Source: a bacterium UBP2_UBA2255 (GTDB lineage: Bacteria; Edwardsbacteria; AC1; EtOH8). From it: DNA of 45,776 nucleotides. The position numbers were made by a program, and so were the translations under genes. Below, piece after piece: positions 23,853-29,746 of this stretch. The stretch lies in NCBI GenBank assembly GCA_002347565.1, contig DDXR01000062.1, forward strand, positions 1,081 to 46,856, given 5' to 3'. Under the pieces are notes generated by a model. The model was not told the origin of the DNA and did not search any database. It saw only the letters and a list, made by a program, of their open reading frames with translations. The number at the start of each line of letters is the position of its first letter. Position 1 is the first letter of the stretch.

Positions 23853-24256
23853 GCGGCGATCACCTCGCTTTGGATCACCATTTTGGGCGCGCCCTTGAGC
23901 GTGGCCGAGACCGAGCAGTACTTCTCCTCGGACATCCGGATGGCCTCGTCCAGGTCAGCCCGGGGGATGTCGCCGACCGCGGTGTAGGTGAACCGCATCT
24001 CGGTGAACCGCTTGGGGTGCTCCGTCGCACGATCGCCTTCCATCGCCACGGTGAAGCCCCGCAACGGCAGCCGTTTCTTCCTCAGGATGGACACCACGTC
24101 CATGGCCATGCAGCCGGCGGCGGCCAGCAGCAGCAGTTGCATCGGGGTAAAGCCGGCCGCAGCACCATCCCTCTTCGACTCCAGCACGATGCCATGGCCC
24201 TTGTCGTCCTCGGCGGTGAACTGCAGGTCCTTGACCCAGGTCAGCGTCAAAGGCAT
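23849..24256 (-). CDS. OsmC/Ohr family peroxidase-like protein
   Basis: 135 residues. GFTPMQLLLLAAAGCMAMDVVSILRKKRLPL with its first catalytic cysteine near residue 49, and EEKYCSVSATLKG with the second near residue 113, match the two-cysteine OsmC family. These proteins reduce organic hydroperoxides using dihydrolipoyl or thioredoxin-type donors; OsmC-type proteins are also linked to osmotic stress. The start ATG follows GAGG. It overlaps DUF6132 by 4 nt and lies inside the redox cluster, behind a perfect palindrome. Confidence 0.9.
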   Translation of the reverse strand: MPLTLTWVKDLQFTAEDDKGHGIVLESKRDGAAAGFTPMQLLLLAAAGCMAMDVVSILRKKRLPLRGFTVAMEGDRATEHPKRFTEMRFTYTAVGDIPRADLDEAIRMSEEKYCSVSATLKGAPKMVIQSEVIAA

Positions 24257-24276
24257 ATTTGATAACCTCTCCCCTG

Positions 24277-24298
24277 CCCCTCCCCTCGAGGGGAGGGG
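24277..24298. repeat. Perfect 22-nt palindrome, C-rich/G-rich intergenic repeat
   Basis: Self-complementary CCCCTCCCCT/CGAGGGGAGGGG-type block in the 62-bp gap between OsmC and rubrerythrin. Comparable CCTCCCCTCGAGGGGAGG blocks are familiar to me as interspersed repeats in many environmental genomes (from memory, not searched). It could stop or process the mRNA. Confidence 0.6.
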
Positions 24299-24318
24299 AG
24301 AAGGGTGGGGTCGTTAAG

Positions 24319-24894
24319 TTAGTAATTCTCCGCCAGGACCTCGTAGTACGCCCGGGGATGCTTGCAGGCCGGGCACTGCTGCGGGGCCTCGGGGCCCTCG
24401 TGGACGTAGCCGCAGTTGATGCAGTGCCACTTCACCGCCGTCGGCTGCTTGAAGGACGAGCCCTCCGCCACGTTGGCGGCGAGTTTGCGATAGCGCGACT
24501 CATGGAATTTCTCGACGTTGGCGATCTGCTCGAAGCTCTGGGCGACCTCCGGGAAGCCCTCGTCCCTGGCGACCCTGGCGAAATCGGAATAAATCGTCGT
24601 CCACTCCATGTTTTCGCCGTCGGCCGCGGCCAGCAGGTTCTCCTTGGTCGTGCCGATCTTACCCGCCGGATACGCTGCGGTGATCTCGACCTCGCCGCCC
24701 TCCAGGTGCTTGAAGAAGACCTTGGCGTGCTCCTTCTCGTTCTCGGCGGTCTCGGTAAAGAAGTTGGCGATCTGCTCGAAGCCCTCCTTGCGGGCGGCGC
24801 TGGCGAAGTAGGTGTAGCGGTTGCGGGCCTGCGACTCGCCGGCGAAGGCCTTCAATAAGTTTTGCTCGGTCTTGGACCCCTTCAGGCTTTTCAT
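24319..24894 (-). CDS. rbr: Rubrerythrin
   Basis: 191 residues. The four-helix diiron domain has FAGESQARNRY near residue 18, ETAENEKEHAKVF near 50 and VEKFHESRYR near 128, supplying the Glu and His ligands. The C-terminal rubredoxin domain has CINCGYVHEG and CPACKHPR (two CxxC) binding one iron. Full-length, standard size. It reduces hydrogen peroxide to water with electrons from rubredoxin/NADH in anaerobes. The ATG follows GAGGGG. Together with the superoxide reductase next door it forms the classic anaerobic oxygen-defence pair. Confidence 0.95.
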   Translation of the reverse strand: MKSLKGSKTEQNLLKAFAGESQARNRYTYFASAARKEGFEQIANFFTETAENEKEHAKVFFKHLEGGEVEITAAYPAGKIGTTKENLLAAADGENMEWTTIYSDFARVARDEGFPEVAQSFEQIANVEKFHESRYRKLAANVAEGSSFKQPTAVKWHCINCGYVHEGPEAPQQCPACKHPRAYYEVLAENY

Positions 24895-24916
24895 CTTCCC
24901 CTCTTGTGAATGATTC

Positions 24917-24970
24917 TATGAGGAAGCCAGGAACTCATGAACGATTCTTGGCTTCATGGATTCCATATAA
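24917..24970. repeat. Inverted-repeat element, short copy
   Basis: Left arm at 24917-24940 (contains AGGAAGCCAGGAA and CATGA) and right arm at 24953-24970 (TTCATGGATTCC). Both arms closely match those of the longer element at 26581-26692, but the interior is only ~12 nt. It occupies the gap between the rubrerythrin and desulfoferrodoxin genes. Confidence 0.65.
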
Positions 24971-24975
24971 ATCGG

Positions 24976-25356
24976 TCAATTCTTGGCCGACCACAGGCCG
25001 TGCAGATTGCAGTATTCCTTGGCCGTGACCTGATCGGCGGGGCAGCGGAACTCGGCCTCGGGCGCGTCGCCGGGCTTGAGGTACTTGCGGTGGACGCGGT
25101 CGCCGCCGTAGAGCGCGATCCACTCGATGTGGTGCTTCTCCTCCATCGGGTGCGCCACCGAGCCGACCGTGACCTTCCAGCCCGTTTCCGTCTTCTCGAT
25201 CACCGGGACGTGCTTCTCCCTGGCCGCGTCGACGGTGTTCTCGGTGAACAGCCTCATCGGCTTGCCGCAGCAGACCAGCTCGCCCTTGCCGCCGTGCAGC
25301 ACCTCGACGATGTTGCCGCAGAGCTCGCACTTGTAGATCTGGGAACGTTCCGCCAT
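24976..25356 (-). CDS. dfx: Desulfoferrodoxin / superoxide reductase (class I-type)
   Basis: 126 residues. An N-terminal desulforedoxin-like domain has CELCGNIVEV and ELVCCGKP (four Cys, center I). The superoxide reductase domain has HPMEEKHHIEWI and KEYCNLHGLW, giving the four His and one Cys of the catalytic iron (center II). It reduces superoxide to peroxide without making oxygen. All ligands appear present. The ATG at 25354-25356 follows AGGAGGG. It is placed between rubrerythrin, which can consume the peroxide, and trxB. Confidence 0.93.
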   Translation of the reverse strand: MAERSQIYKCELCGNIVEVLHGGKGELVCCGKPMRLFTENTVDAAREKHVPVIEKTETGWKVTVGSVAHPMEEKHHIEWIALYGGDRVHRKYLKPGDAPEAEFRCPADQVTAKEYCNLHGLWSAKN

Positions 25357-25365
25357 GATACCCTC

Positions 25366-25420
25366 CTGGTTGGGACACGGCGAGCCGTGTCCCTGGTTGG
25401 GGCAATTCATGAATTGCCCG
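25366..25420. repeat. Pair of palindromic repeats with a shared lead-in
   Basis: GGGACACGGC at 25372-25381 pairs with GCCGTGTCCC at 25384-25393 (2-nt loop), followed by the perfect 20-nt palindrome at 25400-25419 (GGGCAATTCATGAATTGCCC). Each is preceded by CTGGTTGGG, so they look like two sub-units of one repeat. They lie in the gap between trxB and dfx, upstream of the dfx ribosome site. Confidence 0.65.
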
Positions 25421-25442
25421 TACGATGCGCTGCCGGTCGCCC

Positions 25443-26372
25443 CTAAAGGTTCTCGATATACTGCTGGGCCGCCACCGCGGCGGTGGCCGCGTCGCCCACG
25501 GCGCCGGAGATCTGGCGGACCAGCTTCCTCCGGACGTCGCCGGCCGCGAAGATGCCGGGCGCCGACGACATCAGGTTCTCGTCCGTGATGATGTACCCGT
25601 TCTCATCCAGTCTCACGAGATCCTTCACCACGGCGCTGTTGGGGTGATAGCCGACGTAGATGAACACGCCGGAGACGGGCAGAACGTCCTCTTTCATGTT
25701 TTCCTTGTCCATGACCCGGAGGCCTTCGACCTGCTTGTCCCCGGTGATCGCCACTACGGTCTTGTTCCACGAGAAAGAGATCTTCCCGTTTTTGAACGCG
25801 ACTCGCTGCAGCGACTCGGCCGCGCGCAGGCTGCTGCGGCGGTGAATCACTGTAACCTTCGAGCACAACCCGGCCAAGTAGACCGCCTCCTGCACGGCCG
25901 AGTCCCCGCCGCCGACCACGGCCACCTCCTGGCCCCTGAAGAATGCCCCGTCGCAGACCGCGCAATAGGATACGCCCTTGCCCAGCAGCTCCTTTTCTCC
26001 GGGTACGCCCAGGGTCCGGGGATAAGCGCCGCTGGCGATGATCAGCGCCTTGGCCTTTAGCTGGGCCCGCGATGCAAGTGTCACGATAAAGCTCTTGGGC
26101 TCGGCGGCGATCGTCATGGCCTCGTCCGAGACGAACTGCGCTCCGAACTTGGCGGCCTGGGCCTGCATCTTCTGGGCGAGATCGCTGCCCGATATCCCCT
26201 CCGGGAAGCCGGGGTAGTTGTCGATGCGCTCGGTGTTGGCCACCAGGCCGCCGGGCATCAGCTTCTCGACCACGGCGGCCCGCAGGCCGCCGCGGCCGGC
26301 GTAGAGGCCGGCCGTCAGGCCGGCCGGGCCGCCGCCGATGACCACGATGTCGTACTTTTGGCTATCAACCAT
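25443..26372 (-). CDS. trxB: Thioredoxin-disulfide reductase
   Basis: 309 residues, standard length. The FAD-binding GGGPAGLTAGLYAGRGG near residue 13, CAVCDGAF with the redox-active CxxC near 138, GGGDSAVQEAVYL for NADPH near 155, HRRSSLRA (NADPH-phosphate contact) near 178, and FAAGDV at the C terminus are all present. It transfers electrons from NADPH to thioredoxin in the cytoplasm, feeding the thioredoxins in the cluster. The gene follows a small ferredoxin-like gene by 12 nt. The start ATG lacks a strong ribosome site, so coupling to the upstream gene is plausible. Confidence 0.94.
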   Translation of the reverse strand: MVDSQKYDIVVIGGGPAGLTAGLYAGRGGLRAAVVEKLMPGGLVANTERIDNYPGFPEGISGSDLAQKMQAQAAKFGAQFVSDEAMTIAAEPKSFIVTLASRAQLKAKALIIASGAYPRTLGVPGEKELLGKGVSYCAVCDGAFFRGQEVAVVGGGDSAVQEAVYLAGLCSKVTVIHRRSSLRAAESLQRVAFKNGKISFSWNKTVVAITGDKQVEGLRVMDKENMKEDVLPVSGVFIYVGYHPNSAVVKDLVRLDENGYIITDENLMSSAPGIFAAGDVRRKLVRQISGAVGDAATAAVAAQQYIENL

Positions 26373-26384
26373 AGTGTCAGCAGG

Positions 26385-26570
26385 TTACGACTGGTCTTCG
26401 CCCTGCTCGAACACGTTGCAGCTTTTCACGCAGACACCGCAGTCGCTGCACTTGTCCCGGTCGACGGTCGGCGCGGCGAAACCATGCTGGGAGATGGCGC
26501 CGGCCGGGCATTTCGGCAGCACCGGGCAACGGTGGTTCTGGGGACAGTATTCGGGATGAACGACGATCAT
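26385..26570 (-). CDS. Small ferredoxin-like Fe-S protein
   Basis: 61 residues. The C-terminal half carries a standard 4Fe-4S motif (C41, C44, C47, C51: CSDCGVCVKSC). The N-terminal half has three further cysteines with wider spacing (C9, C15, C21: CPQNHRCPVLPKCP), so seven in total, not the usual eight of a 2[4Fe-4S] ferredoxin. One cluster is secure; a second would need another ligand. It is probably an electron carrier. It sits 12 nt before trxB on the same strand, hinting at ferredoxin-linked reduction of the thioredoxin system (inference). The ATG at 26570 follows AGAAAG. Confidence 0.75.
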   Translation of the reverse strand: MIVVHPEYCPQNHRCPVLPKCPAGAISQHGFAAPTVDRDKCSDCGVCVKSCNVFEQGEDQS

Positions 26571-26580
26571 AAGTTCTTTC

Positions 26581-26692
26581 TTATAAGGAAGCCAGGAAAC
26601 CATGAGTAATCCCAAAATCACGGGTTTTATCAGTACTCGACAAACTCAAGCAAACCCTTCCGTTGTTCCCGTGTTCATGGTTTCCTTATGAA
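26581..26692. repeat. Inverted-repeat element, long copy
   Basis: Left arm 26581-26606 (TTATAAGGAAGCCAGGAAAC then CATGAG) and right arm 26674-26692 (TTCATGGTTTCCTTATGAA). Inner CACGGG/CCCGTG pairs at 26619-26624 and 26668-26673 extend the stem. The interior differs from the short copy at 24917-24970. No open reading frame inside; it resembles a MITE-like or REP-like element. It fills the gap between the disulfide oxidoreductase and ferredoxin-like genes. Confidence 0.7.
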
Positions 26693-26699
26693 TGACGGC

Positions 26700-27344
26700 C
26701 TATTGTGCGGCTTCCAATAGTTTTTCGACGAACAGCTGCTCGGGCGGGGCGCCTTCCAGTGATATCGTCTCGTTCATGATGGTGCGTGGAACGCCCATCA
26801 CGTTGTATTTGTGCGCCAGGTGCTGGAATTCTGTGGACTCGACCATGGCCGCGGAGATCAGGCCGTTCTCGATGGCGGCCATGTGGGCCAGCCGCACGGC
26901 CGGCGGGCAGTAGGGGCAGGTGGGCGAGACGAACACCTGGATGTCCACGGGTTTCGCGATCGCGCGGACCTTGTCCCGGGCATCGGGCGAGAAGGAGGTC
27001 TCGCCGCGCGAGACGTCGAGGATGTCGGCTACCAGCGTCGAGAATTCGAAGCCGGCCGGGATGCCGTAGAACTTGACGCCGTAGTCCTTTTTCCCGGCCA
27101 GCACGATGGCGGGTATCTTGTCGACGCCGTAGCGCTTCGCCTCCTCCGACTCCGGCGCGAAGTTGTGCGTCTCCAGCGACAGCTTGTCCGACAGCGGCAG
27201 CAGTTCCCTGATGATCTGCTCGGTGGGCTGGCAGAACATGCAGTCCAGCGCCTGGGTGAAGAACACGATCTTCACCGGCCCGGCGAGCTTCCGCGCGAAC
27301 TCCTCGCGCAGGAATTGCTGGTCCTCGTCCTTCAGCAGGGGCAT
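26700..27344 (-). CDS. Protein disulfide oxidoreductase with two thioredoxin folds (PDO/glutaredoxin-like)
   Basis: 214 residues composed of two thioredoxin-like units. The first has QALDCMFCQPTEQ (CxxC near residue 33) and IPAIVLAG; the second has FVSPTCPYCPPAVRLAHM (CPYC near residue 132) and VPRTIMN with the cis-proline. This is the architecture of PDO and of AhpF N-terminal domains. A natural role is reduction by TrxB and delivery of electrons to peroxiredoxin or substrate disulfides. The start is the ATG at 27342-27344; a longer in-frame form overlapping the upstream gene is rejected. Confidence 0.85.
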   Translation of the reverse strand: MPLLKDEDQQFLREEFARKLAGPVKIVFFTQALDCMFCQPTEQIIRELLPLSDKLSLETHNFAPESEEAKRYGVDKIPAIVLAGKKDYGVKFYGIPAGFEFSTLVADILDVSRGETSFSPDARDKVRAIAKPVDIQVFVSPTCPYCPPAVRLAHMAAIENGLISAAMVESTEFQHLAHKYNVMGVPRTIMNETISLEGAPPEQLFVEKLLEAAQ

Positions 27345-27355
27345 CGGATCACCGC

Positions 27356-27667
27356 CTATCCCTTCGGTTCCTGCAGCTTGTCGGCCAGATCGCTGACGAA
27401 GACGTAGTCCCTGCCTTCCTCCGCCTTGACCTGGTCGTAGAACGGGCACTTGATACAGTCGTGGAACTTCATCGCCATCGTGCCCGCGGGTTTTCCCTTG
27501 CAGAACGTCCCGGCCACCATCCAGCAGCAGCGCCCGGCGTTGACCCCGCCATGCACGTCGTCCAGCCTGATCTCGGCCGCGGCCGGGCAGACGCCGAGCT
27601 CGTGGACCCGCTCGCCGCCGGGCTGGCGGCCGCAGCGCATGACCTCCCAGCAGTTCTTCTTGGCCAT
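27356..27667 (-). CDS. Two-CW-domain cysteine-rich protein
   Basis: 103 residues with nine cysteines. The start MAKKNCWEVMRCGRQPGG, then LGVCPAA, GRCCWMVAGTFCKG and HDCIKCPFYDQV match the two-CW family, small cysteine/tryptophan proteins of unknown function that often accompany stress or signalling genes. Cys spacing suggests metal or Fe-S binding. The ATG at 27665-27667 is used. It lies between the FmdB-like zinc-ribbon and PDO genes. Confidence in the family is good, in function nil. Confidence 0.8.
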   Translation of the reverse strand: MAKKNCWEVMRCGRQPGGERVHELGVCPAAAEIRLDDVHGGVNAGRCCWMVAGTFCKGKPAGTMAMKFHDCIKCPFYDQVKAEEGRDYVFVSDLADKLQEPKG

Positions 27668-27696
27668 GGCTGAATCACCACTGCGGCAGCGATGGT

Positions 27697-27912
27697 CTAG
27701 CTGCAGCCGCAGGACCCGCCCGAGCAGCATGATCCGCCGCTGTCTGAGGGTGTGCCGCAACAGGCGCCCTCGACCTTGGCGGCGAAGGCCGACAGCTGTT
27801 TCTCGGTGGCCTCGCCGCAGGTGGGGCATTCAGGATTCTTCGCCGAAAAGGAACTCATGAGCTTCTCGAACTGGTGGCCGCACGAGACGCAGCGGTATTC
27901 ATACAGCGGCAT
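27697..27912 (-). CDS. FmdB-like zinc-ribbon protein
   Basis: 71 residues. MPLYEYRCVSCGHQFEKL and PECPTCGEATEKQL form the two CxxC knuckles of the FmdB/CxxC_CXXC_SSSS putative regulatory family. The tail is a Cys/Gly/Ser-rich stretch (GACCGT...GSCCSGGSCGCS) that could bind extra metal. Function is unknown; members are common across bacteria. The ATG at 27912 (a GTG precedes it in frame) follows AAGG. It overlaps no neighbour and lies only 4 nt after the DUF2892 gene. Confidence 0.85.
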   Translation of the reverse strand: MPLYEYRCVSCGHQFEKLMSSFSAKNPECPTCGEATEKQLSAFAAKVEGACCGTPSDSGGSCCSGGSCGCS

Positions 27913-27916
27913 CACC

Positions 27917-28123
27917 TTATTCCTTTTTTTCCGGGTTGCTCGTGTTGATCCCGAAAAGTGCGTACAACAGGCAAAAGCCAGTGGACGCCGTGAACAGGGC
28001 GATCGCTCCCACGACGATCAATACGATCTTGAACGCCCCGGCGGTGGCGAATGCGGCTGCGATCAGGGCGATGCCGACAAACGCCCGGATGATGCGGTCG
28101 AGCGTGCTTTCGTTTCTTTTCAT
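27917..28123 (-). CDS. DUF2892-like small inner-membrane protein
   Basis: 68 residues. NESTLDRIIRAFVGIALIA then TAGAFKIVLIVVGAIALFTASTGFCLLYALFGINTS is the DUF2892 (YgaP membrane-domain) pattern: two transmembrane helices and a conserved TGxCxLY segment with a cysteine. In YgaP this domain is attached to a rhodanese; here it stands alone. A sulfur or thiol-related role is suggested only by context. The ATG follows AAAGGG. It sits between thioredoxin and the zinc-ribbon gene. Confidence 0.87.
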   Translation of the reverse strand: MKRNESTLDRIIRAFVGIALIAAAFATAGAFKIVLIVVGAIALFTASTGFCLLYALFGINTSNPEKKE

Positions 28124-28157
28124 GAATGCCCTTTCGCGGGTGGGGCCGGCGGCGGAC

Positions 28158-28484
28158 CTATTTGGCCAGCGCGGCGTCGATCTTCTGCGCCAGCGCGGCC
28201 TTGGGCACGGCGCCGACGATGGTGTCGACCACCCGGCCGTTCTTGAACACCAGCAGGCTGGGGATGCTGCGGATGCCGTACTGCCCGGCGGTGGCCGGGT
28301 TGGCGTCGACGTCGACCTTGCCGAACTTTAACCGGCCGGCGTAGTCGCCCGAGAGCTCCTCGAAAACGGGGGCGATCATCCGGCAGGGACCGCACCAGGC
28401 CGCCCAGAAGTCGACGATCACCGGCAGGTCGCTCTTCATCACCTCCTGGTCGAAAGTGGCGTCGGTCAGATGGACGAGGGGCAT
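28158..28484 (-). CDS. trxA: Thioredoxin
   Basis: 108 residues, standard. VIVDFWAAWCGPCRMIAPVFEEL contains the WCGPC active site near residue 31, and IRSIPSLLVFKNG the cis-proline near residue 74. It is the cytoplasmic dithiol carrier reduced by TrxB at 25443-26372 and a donor for MsrC, peroxiredoxin and OsmC-type enzymes. The ATG follows AGGAG. It is the first structural gene behind the sigma/anti-sigma pair, 16 nt away. Confidence 0.95.
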   Translation of the reverse strand: MPLVHLTDATFDQEVMKSDLPVIVDFWAAWCGPCRMIAPVFEELSGDYAGRLKFGKVDVDANPATAGQYGIRSIPSLLVFKNGRVVDTIVGAVPKAALAQKIDAALAK

Positions 28485-28500
28485 GATCTTCTCCTGTGGG

Positions 28501-28788
28501 TTATCGGGTTGCGCGCTTTTTCCTTTTATTCTTTTCGGCCGCCAGTCGGATGGTGGCGAACAGCCTAGATTCCACGTTCTTGGGCACCCGGATCCCGCCC
28601 AGGCCGCGGTAGAGCGTGATCGTCCGGCTGAGGGTGTCGAGATACAGCCGGCAGTCCGGGCATTGCTTGAGGTGCTCGTCGACCTTGCGGCAGATTGCCT
28701 CGCGCAGGTCGCGGTCCAGGTAGTCGGAGAACACCGCTGCCATGCGGCGGCAATGGTGCGATCCGGTGCGGTCGTGCTTGGTGCTCAT
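28501..28788 (-). CDS. Zinc-finger anti-sigma factor
   Basis: 95 residues. The motif HLKQCPDCRLY (His-x3-Cys-x2-Cys) near residues 39-46, preceded by HHCRR and a helical FSDYLDRDL, is the zinc anti-sigma (zf-HC2/ZAS) signature. No membrane helix follows, so it is probably a soluble, RsrA-like sensor; such proteins release their sigma factor when the cysteines are oxidised. Its ATG overlaps the sigma-factor stop codon as ATGA. The C terminus is strongly basic. The redox cluster downstream makes thiol-oxidation sensing the natural guess (inference). Confidence 0.85.
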   Translation of the reverse strand: MSTKHDRTGSHHCRRMAAVFSDYLDRDLREAICRKVDEHLKQCPDCRLYLDTLSRTITLYRGLGGIRVPKNVESRLFATIRLAAEKNKRKKRATR

Positions 28789-29354
28789 GGGCTGTCCTCG
28801 GGATCGGTGCGGTCCAGCATCATCCGGCGCAGGGCTTCCCGGCCGCGGTGCAACCGGGACTTCATGGCCGGCAGCGAGATGCCGAGCACCCGGGCAACCT
28901 CCCGACCATCAATGCCCTGCACGTCCCGCAGAACGACGACCGCCCGTTCGGCCGCGGCAAGCCCCATCAGCGATCGTTCCAGCTGCTTTCGCAGGTCGGC
29001 AGCCTCCGCCCGCTCCAGCGGGGTCGGCAGGGTGGAGGCGATTTCAGCGCCCGCGTCAAGCGGTTCGATCCTTGCGCCCCCGGCTTTGGCCTGGCGCAAT
29101 TTCATCAGCGAGAAGTTGGCGGCCAGGCGGTAGAGATAGGTCGACAGCTTCGAACGCTCCTGGAACCTGTCGAGGTTTTTGTAGAGGGCGATGAACGTCT
29201 CCTGCAGCACGTCCTCGGCGTCTGCCCGGTTCCCCAGCATGCGGAGAGCCAGGGAAAAGACGCGGGCTTGGTGATTCCGGACCAGGCGCTCGAAGCTTCG
29301 GTGGTCGCCGCTGCGGGCCGCGGCCAGCAGCATATGATCGTTGTCGCCGGGCAT
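28785..29354 (-). CDS. ECF-subfamily RNA polymerase sigma factor
   Basis: 189 residues. Region 2 is visible as FERLVRNHQARVFSLALRMLGNRADAEDVLQETFIALYKNL (about residues 20-65), and region 4 as LERSLMGLAAAERAVVVLRDVQGIDGREVARVLGISLPAMKSRLHRGREALRRMM (about 128-182) with its helix-turn-helix. It directs RNA polymerase to a dedicated promoter set. It is the first gene of the sixteen-gene redox run and overlaps its anti-sigma partner. The promoter at 29410-29438 is of sigma-70 type, so it is not obviously autoregulated. The ATG has no strong ribosome site. Confidence 0.94.
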   Translation of the reverse strand: MPGDNDHMLLAAARSGDHRSFERLVRNHQARVFSLALRMLGNRADAEDVLQETFIALYKNLDRFQERSKLSTYLYRLAANFSLMKLRQAKAGGARIEPLDAGAEIASTLPTPLERAEAADLRKQLERSLMGLAAAERAVVVLRDVQGIDGREVARVLGISLPAMKSRLHRGREALRRMMLDRTDPEDSP

Positions 29355-29377
29355 GGATTAGATGCGGATGGATGGCA

Positions 29378-29393
29378 AAGGATTCGAAACCTT
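29378..29393. promoter_or_regulatory. Palindrome just downstream of the sigma-operon promoter
   Basis: AAGGATTCGAAACCTT, a 16-bp palindrome with one mismatched pair, 17 nt past the -10 box of the promoter at 29410-29438 and therefore in the early transcribed region. Position suits a repressor operator; no regulator identified. Confidence 0.4.
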
Positions 29394-29409
29394 GTCCGCC
29401 AAAGAAATA

Positions 29410-29438
29410 ATGGTAATGGATTCACGCCCAAAAGTCAA
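29410..29438 (-). promoter_or_regulatory. Sigma-70-type promoter for the sigma/anti-sigma/redox run
   Basis: Minus strand TTGACT (29433-29438), 17-nt spacer, TACCAT (29410-29415). Expected leader about 50 nt. The -10 is a 4/6 match. Confidence 0.5.
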
Positions 29439-29746
29439 CCGAAAACCGGGTCAGGGGCAAACCTCGTCCGTGGTAAGCGGTTATCGGCTGGCCGCGTCCG
29501 GCGCGGCGCCGAAAAAACGCTTGACTTTGCGCTGGTTTTATGACTTAATTGATGAGCATCCCGATGCGTCCGCGAGACCGCCCCGTCAGAGGGAAGCATG
29601 GCCGCGGATCCGGCGCGAGCCCTGCGGGGAAAGCGGCCGTGAGGGGTGGTGCGCCCGCCGTGCGACGCATGCCGCACACCCGGTTGAATTGGCGGTTAGC
29701 GGCCACTGCGAATGCCACCGGGCCACAGACCGTTGGGGAGAATCAA

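Larger units (their letters stand above)
29355..29746. other. Intergenic region between the divergent sigma-factor and giant PAS genes
   Basis: 392 bp with no supported gene. It holds the minus-strand promoter and palindrome described separately. On the plus strand TTGACT (29521-29526) and TTAATT (29545-29550), 18 nt apart, are a weak candidate promoter for the gene at 29747. I see no riboswitch fold I can defend. Confidence 0.5.

Noticed and set aside
24906..26692. CRISPR array in the redox cluster gaps
   Set aside because: The repeats are palindromic, differ from each other, are not regularly spaced and have no cas genes nearby.
29378..29400. GGTTTCGAATCC reading like a tRNA T-loop on the minus strand
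   Set aside because: The loop has one base too many, no acceptor, D or anticodon arm can be drawn around it, and it lies in a promoter region.
29440..29490. CAGGGGCAAACC resembling the first half of a c-di-GMP-I (GEMM) riboswitch upstream of a c-di-GMP gene
   Set aside because: The required second half (GGACGCAAAGCC-like) and the flanking P1/P3 helices are not present in the following sequence.
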